Shown in pieces: positions 36,528-44,842 of a DNA stretch of 64,000 nt (its first letter is position 1; every line of letters begins with the position of its first letter). The notes below the pieces were generated by a model, which searched no databases, was not told the origin of the DNA, and worked only from the letters and a program-made list of their open reading frames with translations. The stretch is taken from contig NZ_AYMJ01000028.1 in assembly GCF_000633255.1 (NCBI RefSeq), positions 1-64,000 of the forward strand, written 5' to 3'. The translations under genes and the position numbers were made by a program. Origin of the DNA: Pseudomonas sp. H1h (GTDB lineage Bacteria; Pseudomonadota; Gammaproteobacteria; Pseudomonadales; Pseudomonadaceae).

Positions 36528-36942
36528 AGTTCGCCTGGAACTGCAAAGGAACGACGCGATGCATTGGCTGCACGGGCGCCTGGGCACCGTTGTGCTTTGG
36601 GCGCTGCTGATTATTCTGGAAAGTGGCGGGCAGATCGCAAGCAAGGTCGGCGGCGATCAGTTGGGCCAGGTCGACTTCACCTTGCAATGGCTGCAAGGCA
36701 TCATCATGACGCCCGGCGTGTGGGTGGCGATTGCCTGCTACATCGGCGCGTTTTTCGTCTGGATGCTGATCCTGCGACGCAGCAGCCTGTCACTGGCGTT
36801 CCCCTTGAGCTCGCTGGTATTTGTCGGTGTGCTGCTGGGGTCGTGGCTGGGGCTGGGCGAGCAGATCAGCCTGCTGCACTGGGTTGGCGTGGCAGTGATC
36901 ATGGGTGGGATTGCCCTGCTTGCCGAAGGCGAAGAGCACTAA
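36520..36942 (+). CDS. Small DMT/EamA-type transporter subunit, partner
   Basis: A 140-residue protein with four membrane helices starting after a polar N-terminus of about 25 residues. LSLAFPLSSLVFVGVLLGSW is the DMT-type third-to-fourth helix region. I start it at the ATG 36520 (MSEVRLELQ); a GTG three codons earlier and an internal ATG (MHWLHG) are alternatives. It overlaps its partner by 8 bases. Confidence 0.7.
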   Translation: MSEVRLELQRNDAMHWLHGRLGTVVLWALLIILESGGQIASKVGGDQLGQVDFTLQWLQGIIMTPGVWVAIACYIGAFFVWMLILRRSSLSLAFPLSSLVFVGVLLGSWLGLGEQISLLHWVGVAVIMGGIALLAEGEEH

Positions 36943-36951
36943 ACGCAATGA

Positions 36952-36986
36952 CCGGTAAACCGCTCCCGGCGAGAGCGGTTTACCGG
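36952..36986. terminator. Hairpin between convergent genes
   Basis: CCGGTAAACCGCTC pairs perfectly over 14 bases with GAGCGGTTTACCGG. There is no T run, but the stem is long and lies between two gene 3' ends, so it probably ends both transcripts. Confidence 0.6.
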
Positions 36987-36991
36987 CGGGA

Positions 36992-37858
36992 TCAATCCTT
37001 GCGGTGATCCAGCAGAAAACCCAACCCGTGCGCCAGCGCAATATCTTTCACTCCCGCCTCCTGCTGCTGCCGCGCAATCTGCCGGTGATAAGCCTTGACC
37101 TGCGTCCAGTGCATTTTCGGCCGATAGTGGTGCTCGGCGTGATAGCCGTTGTTCATCCACAACAGGTTATACAACGGACTGTAGGCACTCACGCCCCAGG
37201 CGATCGGCAAGTCCGGGTTGCCGCCAAAATGCTCGTAATAGCCATTGAGCGACGACAGCGCCTGGCCCAGATACCAGAACGGCAGCAGCACCAGCACCGC
37301 TTGCCAGTCGTACACCGCCAGCAGCAGATAAAACGCCACCGTCATATAGATTTCGACCTGAACCCAGCGCGCATCCTTCGGGCGTTTGCGGCGCATTTGG
37401 GCGTAGATCGGTTTGGGATCGTCGCGAAAAAAACTCAGAAAGGTGTAAGACCAGGGATTCTCCGGCTGACCGTTCTTGCCGCGCAGATAAATCGACAGCG
37501 GATCAATGGTCTTGCCATCCGCCCCCGGCCGATCCGAGTTGCCCCGATGGTGCCGGTTGTGGATATCGCGATAGAGGGTTTGCGAAAAACCGATGGTCAG
37601 CGACAACAGCAGGTCGAACGCCCGGTTCATCCACCCCGCAGTGAAATAGGCGTTGTGGATCTGGTTGTGGGAAATGCTGTTGATGCTCCACGACAGGCTG
37701 ATCGCATAGCCCAGCGCCAGCGGCACAAACGCCCACCAGGACAGGTCGTGAAAGGCCGCAACCAGCCACAGGACGAAAGCGAAATGGGCCAGGCCCAAAG
37801 TGATGGGGATCAAATCCCACAACGAATGAGCCAGCAGACGGTAAGCAGGGCGAGCCAT
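36992..37858 (-). CDS. Fatty-acid desaturase family membrane protein
   Basis: Di-iron membrane enzyme of 288 residues that should introduce a double bond or hydroxyl in a lipid chain. Three His boxes are visible: HNQIHN, HNRHH and NGYHAEHH. Membrane segments lie near 16-35, 40-57, 80-95 and 180-215. The start at 37858 (MARPAYR) has AGGA 8 bases upstream; an ATG three codons earlier is less likely. No electron-donor gene adjoins it. Confidence 0.85.
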   Translation of the reverse strand: MARPAYRLLAHSLWDLIPITLGLAHFAFVLWLVAAFHDLSWWAFVPLALGYAISLSWSINSISHNQIHNAYFTAGWMNRAFDLLLSLTIGFSQTLYRDIHNRHHRGNSDRPGADGKTIDPLSIYLRGKNGQPENPWSYTFLSFFRDDPKPIYAQMRRKRPKDARWVQVEIYMTVAFYLLLAVYDWQAVLVLLPFWYLGQALSSLNGYYEHFGGNPDLPIAWGVSAYSPLYNLLWMNNGYHAEHHYRPKMHWTQVKAYHRQIARQQQEAGVKDIALAHGLGFLLDHRKD

Positions 37859-37930
37859 GAAGAACATCCTGAAGGAATGGATTCGACATGGCTGTCTGCA
37901 AACCGCAGACCAATTCGCCCGCGCGCGTAA

Positions 37931-38692
37931 TCAGTCGAACTTGTAGGCGATGGCCGCCTGCACTTCGCCCTGATTGGTATCGCCCACCGCTTTGACGATG
38001 CTGCTGTCCGCCGCCGAACGGGTCAGGTGAATCCAGCTCGCGCTGGTGACCAGCGACCAGTGTGGCGCCAGGGGAAATTCGAAGCTCTGGGTCAGCGCCA
38101 CGTTCTGCAAACCGCCGCCGGCGTTGTACGCGCGGATGCCCGAGGCCTGCGCCTCGCGATCACTGACACCAAAGAAGGTCTGGGTGCCCTGCGCATCGGC
38201 AAAATGCGCGGTCAGGTTGCTGCTGCCGATCACCCCGCCGCCCAGTGGATAGCCAATTTCACCGCCCACTTTGCCAAACACGCCGCCCTGCCCGCTGCCA
38301 CCGCCGACGGCCTGGCCAACGAAGGCGAATACGCGCCAGAAATCGGCCGGAGCGTATTGCACGAAGCCGCCAGCCTCGGCCATGTCGGGCACATCACGCA
38401 GGCCGCGCAACTCGCCGTTGGCGGTGCGCCCGGACAAGTAATTCAGATACGGCCCGGCACTGAAACCATTGGTTTTCAAGGCACTCCAGGTCAGGCCATC
38501 GTCAGTCCCGAGGCTGACATCGCCCCAGTCCAGATCCAGATACGGGATCGGCCGGGTTTCATAACGGCTGCCGGTCGGATCATGGGGTTGATATCCCACC
38601 CCGATTCCTGCTTCACCTGTAATGCCATCCGCCAGTGCGGCCCCGGAAAAGCAGGCCAGTGCGCTCAATAACGCCAGTGTCTTCCTCTGCAT
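37931..38692 (-). CDS. MipA/OmpV-family outer membrane protein
   Basis: A 253-residue protein with a signal peptide ending at FSGAALA. The rest is a beta-barrel with alternating pattern, YQPHDPTGSRYE near the N-terminus and IAYKF at the end, the last aromatic typical of outer-membrane insertion. The family includes MltA-interacting MipA and OmpV; no direct function is known here. Own promoter probable; it starts 230 bases from the divergent phosphatase operon. Confidence 0.85.
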   Translation of the reverse strand: MQRKTLALLSALACFSGAALADGITGEAGIGVGYQPHDPTGSRYETRPIPYLDLDWGDVSLGTDDGLTWSALKTNGFSAGPYLNYLSGRTANGELRGLRDVPDMAEAGGFVQYAPADFWRVFAFVGQAVGGGSGQGGVFGKVGGEIGYPLGGGVIGSSNLTAHFADAQGTQTFFGVSDREAQASGIRAYNAGGGLQNVALTQSFEFPLAPHWSLVTSASWIHLTRSAADSSIVKAVGDTNQGEVQAAIAYKFD

Positions 38693-38763
38693 GAGGTCAT
38701 TCCTTTTCTGAACTTGCGCGCATCAATCCCCGGATAGAGCCCTTGGCGCAAGCACTCATGTTG

Positions 38764-38790
38764 TTTGTAGCAAGCTACAAAAATTGTAGC
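38764..38790 (+). promoter_or_regulatory. Probable enhancer site for the operon's own sigma-54 activator
   Basis: TTTGTAGC-AA-GCTACAAA (38764-38781) is a perfect palindrome, and a third half-site ATTGTAGC follows at 38783-38790. It lies 55-80 bases before the sigma-54 promoter, where activators bind. The regulator encoded by the last gene of the operon is the natural candidate, by inference. Confidence 0.6.
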
Positions 38791-38843
38791 TCCACTTTAC
38801 GAAAACCGCGCATCGCCCCCGCCAGCACGGGGCTTTGGCCAAT

Positions 38844-38859
38844 TGGCACAGTCCCTGCT
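38844..38859 (+). promoter_or_regulatory. Sigma-54 promoter of the phosphatase-aminotransferase operon
   Basis: TGGCACAGTCCCTGCT has GG and GC separated by exactly 10 bases and the TGGCAC block intact. It is 64 bases before the first gene, whose operon ends with a GAFTGA-type activator. Confidence 0.7.
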
Positions 38860-38922
38860 CCCACCCTTGCCAGGCGCAGACCGCGCACCCTGACAACTGC
38901 CTCGACCCTACAGGTACTGCAG

Positions 38923-39633
38923 ATGATTGACTGGCATATCGTGTGTGATTTCGACGGGACCATCACCCGTACCGATGTGATCGACAGCATCCTTGAACGC
39001 TTCGCTGACCCGAGCTGGGAAGCCATCGAAAACGAATGGCTGGAGGGCAGGATCGGGTCCCGTGAATGCCTAAGCCGTCAGTTGGCGCTGATCAAGGCCA
39101 CGCCTGCGCAATTGCTCGAATTTTTCGACAGCATCGAGATCGATCCCGACTTCCCTGATTTCGTCGACCACGTGATCGGCCTCGGCGCTTCGCTGGAAGT
39201 GGTCAGCGACGGCATCGAGCAAGGCATCGCACGGATCCTCGCGCGCAACTACGTGACCCTGCTGCCGATCCTCGCCAACCGCCTGCGGCAGATCGACCAC
39301 GACAAGTGGCGCATCGACTTCCCTTATGCCAGCGACGCCTGCCGCGCCGCGTCCGGCAACTGCAAATGCAAGTCCACCCCCAGCAGCAAACGCGTGCTGG
39401 TGATCGGTGACGGCCAATCCGACATGTGCGTGGCCTCCACCGCCGACTTCGTATTCGCCAAGGATCGCCTGGCCGAGCACTGCGAGCGCAACGGCATTGC
39501 CTACGCGCGCTTCGACAGCTTCGCCGAACTGCCCCAACTGCTGGCCCGCCTGCCTCTGGCCCCGGCTGCCAACGCCGTTTCTTTCAGCACCGAATCCACT
39601 TCTGAAGCACAGGAAACCCTGCACCATGTCTGA
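38923..39633 (+). CDS. MtnX-like HAD-IB phosphatase
   Basis: A 236-residue phosphatase of the haloacid dehalogenase superfamily. Motif I is DFDGTITRTD with nucleophile Asp9 and acid Asp11; motif II Ser lies in EVVSDGI; motif IV is VIGDGQSDMC. Relatives act on phosphoserine, phosphocholine or the methionine-salvage intermediate. The C-terminal 20 residues are Ser/Ala-rich. The start at 38923 (MIDWHIVC) fits motif I; the frame is open 60 codons upstream through the promoter and that part is not coding. Overlaps the aminotransferase gene by 8 bases. Confidence 0.85.
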   Translation: MIDWHIVCDFDGTITRTDVIDSILERFADPSWEAIENEWLEGRIGSRECLSRQLALIKATPAQLLEFFDSIEIDPDFPDFVDHVIGLGASLEVVSDGIEQGIARILARNYVTLLPILANRLRQIDHDKWRIDFPYASDACRAASGNCKCKSTPSSKRVLVIGDGQSDMCVASTADFVFAKDRLAEHCERNGIAYARFDSFAELPQLLARLPLAPAANAVSFSTESTSEAQETLHHV

Positions 39634-41020
39634 TATCCGCATTGCGACAGCCGAAGACCAGGTCCTTCTGGAAAAAGAAGCCAAATACTGCTCCTACGGC
39701 GACACCGTTCACTACATCGAACCGCCGCGCATCTTCAGCCGCTGCGAGGGCTCCTACGTCTGGGACACCGAAGATCAGGCCTACCTCGATCTGCAGATGT
39801 GGTACTCGGCAGTCAACTTCGGTTACGCCAACCCGCGCCTGAACAACGCGCTGAAACAACAGATCGACACCCTGCCGCAGATTGCCAGCCAGTACCTGCA
39901 CAAGGGCAAGATCGAGCTGTCGGAAATGATCGCGGTCGATGCCAAGAACAAGTTCGGTCTCGACGGCCGCGTGCACTTCAACGTCGGCGGCTCGCAGTCG
40001 ATCGAGGACTCGCTGAAAGTCGTGCGCAACGCCACCAACGGCAAGAGCCTGATGTTCGCCTTTGAAGGCGGCTACCACGGGCGCACCCTCGGTGCTTCGT
40101 CGATCACCTCCAGCTACCGCTATCGCCGCCGCTACGGCCACTTCGGCGAGCGTGCGCAGTTCATCCCGTTCCCGTATCACTTCCGCGGCCCGAAAGGCAT
40201 GACCAAAGAAGAGTACGGCAGCCACTGCGTGCAGCAATTCGCACGGTTGTTCGAGACCGAATACAACGGCGTCTGGGACCCGAAAGTCGGCCAGAGCGAA
40301 TACGCAGCCTTCTACGTCGAGCCGATCCAGGGCACCGGCGGCTACGTGATTCCCCCGATGAACTTCTACAGCGAACTCAAGCACGTGCTCGACCAGCACG
40401 GCATCCTGATGGTCGTTGATGAAATCCAGATGGGTTTCTATCGCACCGGCAAGCTGTGGTCGATCGAGCACTTCGACGTCAAACCCGACGTGATCGTCTT
40501 CGGCAAAGCGCTGACCAACGGCCTCAACCCGCTGGGCGGCATCTGGGCCCGCGAAGAGCTGATCAACCCGAAAGTGTTCCCGCCAGGCTCGACCCACTCC
40601 ACTTTCGCCTCCAACCCGTTGGGCACGGCGGTGGGCCTGGAAATGTTCAAGATGACCAGCGAAGTCGATTACGGCGCAATGGTCATGGCCAAGGGCAAAT
40701 ACTTCCTCGACGGCCTGCAGGACCTGAAAAAACGCTACCCGATCATTGGCGATGTCGACGGTCTGGGCCTGGCGCTGCGCTGCGAGATCTGCACCGAAGA
40801 CGGTTTCACTCCGGACAAGGCCACGCTCGACTTCATGGTCGAGGAAGGCATGAAGGGCGACATCGAAATCGACGGCCGCCGTCTGGGCCTGATCCTCGAT
40901 GTGGGCGGCTACTACAAGAACGTCATCACCCTCGCGCCGTCGCTGGAAATCAGCTACCCGGAAATCGATCTGGGCCTGGCCCTGCTCGATCGCCTTCTGC
41001 ATCGGGCGATGAAACGATGA
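39626..41020 (+). CDS. Class-III PLP-dependent aminotransferase
   Basis: A 464-residue enzyme of the ornithine/4-aminobutyrate aminotransferase group. NVGGSQSIEDSLK holds the phosphate-binding turn, VVDEIQMGFYRTGK the PLP-ring Asp, and Lys294 in VFGKALTNG the Schiff base. These enzymes move amino groups to or from omega positions or aldehydes. Substrate cannot be read from the sequence; by context it works between a phosphatase and an acyltransferase. Coupled by ATGA to the hydrolase gene. Confidence 0.88.
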   Translation: MSDIRIATAEDQVLLEKEAKYCSYGDTVHYIEPPRIFSRCEGSYVWDTEDQAYLDLQMWYSAVNFGYANPRLNNALKQQIDTLPQIASQYLHKGKIELSEMIAVDAKNKFGLDGRVHFNVGGSQSIEDSLKVVRNATNGKSLMFAFEGGYHGRTLGASSITSSYRYRRRYGHFGERAQFIPFPYHFRGPKGMTKEEYGSHCVQQFARLFETEYNGVWDPKVGQSEYAAFYVEPIQGTGGYVIPPMNFYSELKHVLDQHGILMVVDEIQMGFYRTGKLWSIEHFDVKPDVIVFGKALTNGLNPLGGIWAREELINPKVFPPGSTHSTFASNPLGTAVGLEMFKMTSEVDYGAMVMAKGKYFLDGLQDLKKRYPIIGDVDGLGLALRCEICTEDGFTPDKATLDFMVEEGMKGDIEIDGRRLGLILDVGGYYKNVITLAPSLEISYPEIDLGLALLDRLLHRAMKR

Positions 41021-41895
41021 TCGACTCTGAGATCGACATGGGCGAAGGCAACGCCGGTTTCGTTCTCGGCAGTGGCGAGGTCGCGGTGTTGTTGATCCAC
41101 GGCCTCACCGGCACCCCGACGGAACTGCGTCGGGTGGCCGTGGGCCTGGCGAAAGCCGGGCACACGGTCTACGTGCCGACCCTGGCGGGGCACTGCGGCG
41201 GCAATGCCGACCTGCAGGCCACTGGCTGGCGCGACTGGTACGAAAGCGCGCGCAACACCTTCGTTGGCGTGCGCCGCAAGCACCGCAAGGTCTACGTCGG
41301 TGGTTTGTCCATGGGCGCGGTGCTGTCGATGTACCTGGCGGCCGAACACCCGGGGCAGATCGAGGGCTTGCTGCTGTACTCGACGACCCTGCGTTACGAC
41401 GGCTGGAGCATCAACAAACTGGCATTCCTTACCCCGTTGCTGATGAAAATCCCGTTCGGCGTGCACTTGTGCAGCTTCGAGGAAAAACCGCCTTATGGCA
41501 TCAAGAACGAGCGCCTGCGCGCCATCGTCGAACGCCAGATGAAGGAGGGCCAAAGCAGCCAGGCCGGATTGCTCACCATGGAAGGCGTCACGGTACGCGA
41601 ACTGCACCGGCTCAACGCCGTGGTGAAAAAAAGCATGCCGTCGATCACCACGCCGGCGCTGGTGCTGCATTCCATCGAGGACGACATCACCAGCCGCTGG
41701 AATGCCGATTACGTCGAACGCAAACTCGGCGGACCGGTGACCAAAGTGTTGCTCGATGACTGCTATCACATGATCACCGTGGATTTGCAGTACCGCCGTG
41801 TCGTGGAATTGAGCGCCGATTTCATCCAGCGTGGCGTGATGCCGCCGCTCGCTGATCCCGGAGTCTCGCCGCTGGAAACCCGGCAACTGGCTTGA
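41017..41895 (+). CDS. Alpha/beta hydrolase, monoacylglycerol-lipase/carboxylesterase type
   Basis: A 292-residue cytosolic hydrolase. HGLTGTPTE gives the oxyanion region, GLSMG the nucleophile Ser98, SIEDDITS the Asp and DCYHMITVD the His. The HGLTGTP start is that of Est30-like and monoacylglycerol-type esterases, hinting at an acyl or lipid ester substrate. The start shares ATGA with the aminotransferase gene. Third gene of the sigma-54 operon. Confidence 0.88.
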   Translation: MIDSEIDMGEGNAGFVLGSGEVAVLLIHGLTGTPTELRRVAVGLAKAGHTVYVPTLAGHCGGNADLQATGWRDWYESARNTFVGVRRKHRKVYVGGLSMGAVLSMYLAAEHPGQIEGLLLYSTTLRYDGWSINKLAFLTPLLMKIPFGVHLCSFEEKPPYGIKNERLRAIVERQMKEGQSSQAGLLTMEGVTVRELHRLNAVVKKSMPSITTPALVLHSIEDDITSRWNADYVERKLGGPVTKVLLDDCYHMITVDLQYRRVVELSADFIQRGVMPPLADPGVSPLETRQLA

Positions 41896-41945
41896 GCAGT
41901 CGCCGCCGTCCGTATCAATGCGACTCGCCGACACAAGGAACCGAC

Positions 41946-43073
41946 GTGATCACCGCTCAAGCCTTTTCAACCATCGAAGCAATCGATCGCTCTGACTGGA
42001 ATGACTGCTTCGCCGATGAGCTGGAAGACTGGGATTACTACCGCGCGGTCGAACGGGCGGGGATTGACGGTTTTCACTGGCGGTATCTGACCCTGCACGA
42101 AGACGGCCGGCTGATCGCGGCGGCCGTGGCGTTCACCACCGCCTACTCGCTGGACACCACGCTGCAGGGCACGGGCAAACGCGTCAGCCAATGGCTGCGT
42201 CGGCGCCTGCCCGGGCTGTTCGACATTCGCCTGTATGCCCTCGGCTCGCCCGTGGCCGAGCAATGCCATGTGGGTACGGCATCGCACGTTGATCAGGCTC
42301 AGCGCCCCTCGTTCCTCGCGCAATTGCTGGCGCTGGCGAAACAGGACGCCGATCAGCTCGGCATCGGCCTGTTCGCGGTCAAGGATGCCTCGCATCGCGA
42401 TCCCCAGTGGCTCAAGGTGTGCCGCCAGGCCGGTTTGCAAAGCATGCCGGGCCTGCCCGGCGCCGAGTTGCCGATCAGTTTCGCCTCGGTGGATGCGTAC
42501 CTGGGCAGCCTGGGTAAATCAACGCGCAAGGACCTGCGCCGAACCTTGCGCAACCACGGCCCGCGCATCGAATGGCGACGTTCGGTGCACGACTTGCTGC
42601 CACGGATGATGGAACTCTACGAAGCCACCCTCGCACGCAGTGACCTGGCCTTCGAATGCCTGCCAGCGGCGTACTTTCGCGAAGTGCTCAATCACCTCGA
42701 TGAGCGGGCAGCGTGCGTGCTCTACTGGGTCGGTGACGAACTGGTGGCGTTCAATCTGGTGCTGCTCGACGGGCGTCGGATGGTCGACAAGTTCTTTGCC
42801 CACGATCTGGCCCGTACACGCCAGTACAACCTGTATACCCGTAGCTGGCTGTTCAATGTCGACTACTGTATTGAACACAAACTGGCGATCTACGCATGCG
42901 GACAGGCCGGCTATGCCAGTAAGCTGCGCCTGGGTTGCTCGTTTGTCGGTAACACGGTGTTCTTCCGCCACCGCAATCCATTGGTCGACCGACTGTTGAG
43001 ACTGGTGAAAATGTTTGTTCGACCGGATCGCTCCGACCCTGCCATGGCTGCTGCAATAAGCGAAATCCAATGA
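41946..43073 (+). CDS. BioF2/FemAB-like GNAT acyltransferase
   Basis: A 375-residue protein whose centre and C-terminal half look like the BioF2-like (FemAB-type) GNAT domain: STRKDLRRTLRNHG, a MELYEATL stretch, and the run MVDKFFAHDL...YNLYT. These enzymes transfer acyl or aminoacyl groups, in cell-wall or lipid modification. The GTG at 41946 has AAGGA 7 bases upstream; an in-frame TTG 18 codons earlier lacks one. Overlaps the kinase gene by ATGA. Confidence 0.7.
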   Translation: MITAQAFSTIEAIDRSDWNDCFADELEDWDYYRAVERAGIDGFHWRYLTLHEDGRLIAAAVAFTTAYSLDTTLQGTGKRVSQWLRRRLPGLFDIRLYALGSPVAEQCHVGTASHVDQAQRPSFLAQLLALAKQDADQLGIGLFAVKDASHRDPQWLKVCRQAGLQSMPGLPGAELPISFASVDAYLGSLGKSTRKDLRRTLRNHGPRIEWRRSVHDLLPRMMELYEATLARSDLAFECLPAAYFREVLNHLDERAACVLYWVGDELVAFNLVLLDGRRMVDKFFAHDLARTRQYNLYTRSWLFNVDYCIEHKLAIYACGQAGYASKLRLGCSFVGNTVFFRHRNPLVDRLLRLVKMFVRPDRSDPAMAAAISEIQ

Positions 43074-44842
43074 TCAATGACCGACGCGCCACGCCCCGAC
43101 CTTTCGCCCTCTCAGGCTGGAGCCTGCAACGCAAACTGGTGCTCGCGTTCTGGCTGGTGAGCGTGATTCCGACCATGATCGCCGCGGAGCTGGCGGCCAC
43201 CACGCTGTCGCAGATCTTCGACAGCAACGTGCGTATCTGGCTGCAGGAATCCTCGAAGATCGTCGAGGACGAAATCAGTGAAATCCTGCGCGAAAACGCC
43301 CGCGCCGCGAAGTTGTTCATGCGCCACACTCGCCCGCCCACCGATCGCCAGTCCGCCAGGCACGACAAACTGACCGCCGACATCGCCGACTCCATGGGCA
43401 TCGATGTGGTGACGCTGATCCGCAACAGCGATAACAAAGTGGTGTTCAGTACCGCCGACGACAACATCGTCAGTCAGATCAGCACCGCGCCCAAGGCCGT
43501 ACTGCAGACCCTGCAAGTCGCCGGCGTGGCCACCGGCACGGTGATTTCAACCTTCGAAACCGACCAGGGCGGGGTCGACTACAAGCTGATCATCGGCACT
43601 TATCTGGACAACAGTTTTCTGACCAGCGTGGCCGATGTGCACTCGCTGGATCTGCGTCTGTACCTGGCCAAGGGCGATGACTTTTCGGAGATTTTCTCGA
43701 CCCAGCGCTTCCAGGATCACCCCTCGCAAGTGCCGAAGAAAATCGAGCAGACCCTGCGCGAAACCAAAGGCCCGTTCGAACAATTCACCAATAACTACAG
43801 CGGTATCTACCGCCCGATCTTCAACGAAAACGGCCAGCTGCAAGGGGTGATCTTCAGCGGTCTGCTGCGCCACACCAGCCTCGTCGGCCTGGTTAATCAG
43901 AGCAACCTGTTCATCCTGATTTTCCTGCTCAGCTCGGCGGCGTCACTGGCGGTCGGCTGGCTGGTTTCGCAGCGTCTGACCAAACCGTTGCGTGGGCTGG
44001 CCAGAGGCGTACAAGCAGTGATCGCAGGCGATTACCATCAGCGCCTGCGCGTGAATGGCGGCGACGAACTGGCAGAACTGAGCAGCACTTTCAACCACAT
44101 GAGCGAGCGTCTGGAAGAGTTGCAGCATCTGGAGTCGCAACTGCGCCGCCGCGATCGCCTGCATGCACTGGGTGAAGTCGCCATGGGCCTGGCCCATGAA
44201 ATCCGCAACCCGCTGGGCATCATCAAGACCGCCACGCAACTGCTGCATCGACGTGCTGACCTGCCGGAAACCGACAAGCGTCATCTCGAATACGTGGTCA
44301 AGGAAGTCAGCCGCATCAACGACCTGATCACCGAGTTCCTCGACTTCGCCAAACCCAGCGCGCCGATCCGTGCCACCCAGTCAGCCCGTGCACTGGTGGA
44401 TGAACTGGCCGGGTTCTGCGAGCCGGAACTGGCTAGCCACAACATCGACCTGCACATCGACGATCAGGCACCCGGCGCCACGCTCTACGCCGACGCCAAG
44501 CAGCTGAAACAGGCCGGCCTGAACCTGATCGTCAACGCCATCGACGCGATGCCCGACGGCGGGCGCCTGACCCTGAGCATCGCCGGCGATGCCAAATACA
44601 CCATCATCAGCGTTGCGGACACCGGCCAGGGGATTGAGGCCGACATGCTCGAACGGATCTTCACCCCGTTCGTCACCACCAAGGCCTCGGGCACCGGCCT
44701 GGGGCTGGCGAAAGTGTTTTCGGTCATGGAAAACCACAACGGGCGCGTCGAGTGCGTCAGCGAAAAAGATGCCGGCGCCACCTTCAGCCTGTACATTCCG
44801 GCCAATGGCGAGGATTTCGACGAGACCGACGATGACGCATAA
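43070..44842 (+). CDS. HAMP-containing sensor histidine kinase
   Basis: Membrane kinase of 590 residues. Helices near 22-45 and 285-305 enclose a large extracytoplasmic domain of the double-Cache type. A HAMP domain (about 305-360), H-box GLAHEIRNPLG, N-box LNLIVNAIDAM and G-box FSLYIPA follow. The ligand is unknown; being in the operon, it probably senses the substrate or product of the enzymes before it. Overlaps the regulator gene by 11 bases. Confidence 0.9.
   Translation: MINDRRATPRPFALSGWSLQRKLVLAFWLVSVIPTMIAAELAATTLSQIFDSNVRIWLQESSKIVEDEISEILRENARAAKLFMRHTRPPTDRQSARHDKLTADIADSMGIDVVTLIRNSDNKVVFSTADDNIVSQISTAPKAVLQTLQVAGVATGTVISTFETDQGGVDYKLIIGTYLDNSFLTSVADVHSLDLRLYLAKGDDFSEIFSTQRFQDHPSQVPKKIEQTLRETKGPFEQFTNNYSGIYRPIFNENGQLQGVIFSGLLRHTSLVGLVNQSNLFILIFLLSSAASLAVGWLVSQRLTKPLRGLARGVQAVIAGDYHQRLRVNGGDELAELSSTFNHMSERLEELQHLESQLRRRDRLHALGEVAMGLAHEIRNPLGIIKTATQLLHRRADLPETDKRHLEYVVKEVSRINDLITEFLDFAKPSAPIRATQSARALVDELAGFCEPELASHNIDLHIDDQAPGATLYADAKQLKQAGLNLIVNAIDAMPDGGRLTLSIAGDAKYTIISVADTGQGIEADMLERIFTPFVTTKASGTGLGLAKVFSVMENHNGRVECVSEKDAGATFSLYIPANGEDFDETDDDA

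Noticed and set aside
38743..38922. 60-residue N-terminal extension of the MtnX-like phosphatase
   Set aside because: It would cover the palindrome and sigma-54 promoter, and the HAD motif I belongs a few residues after the start at 38923.
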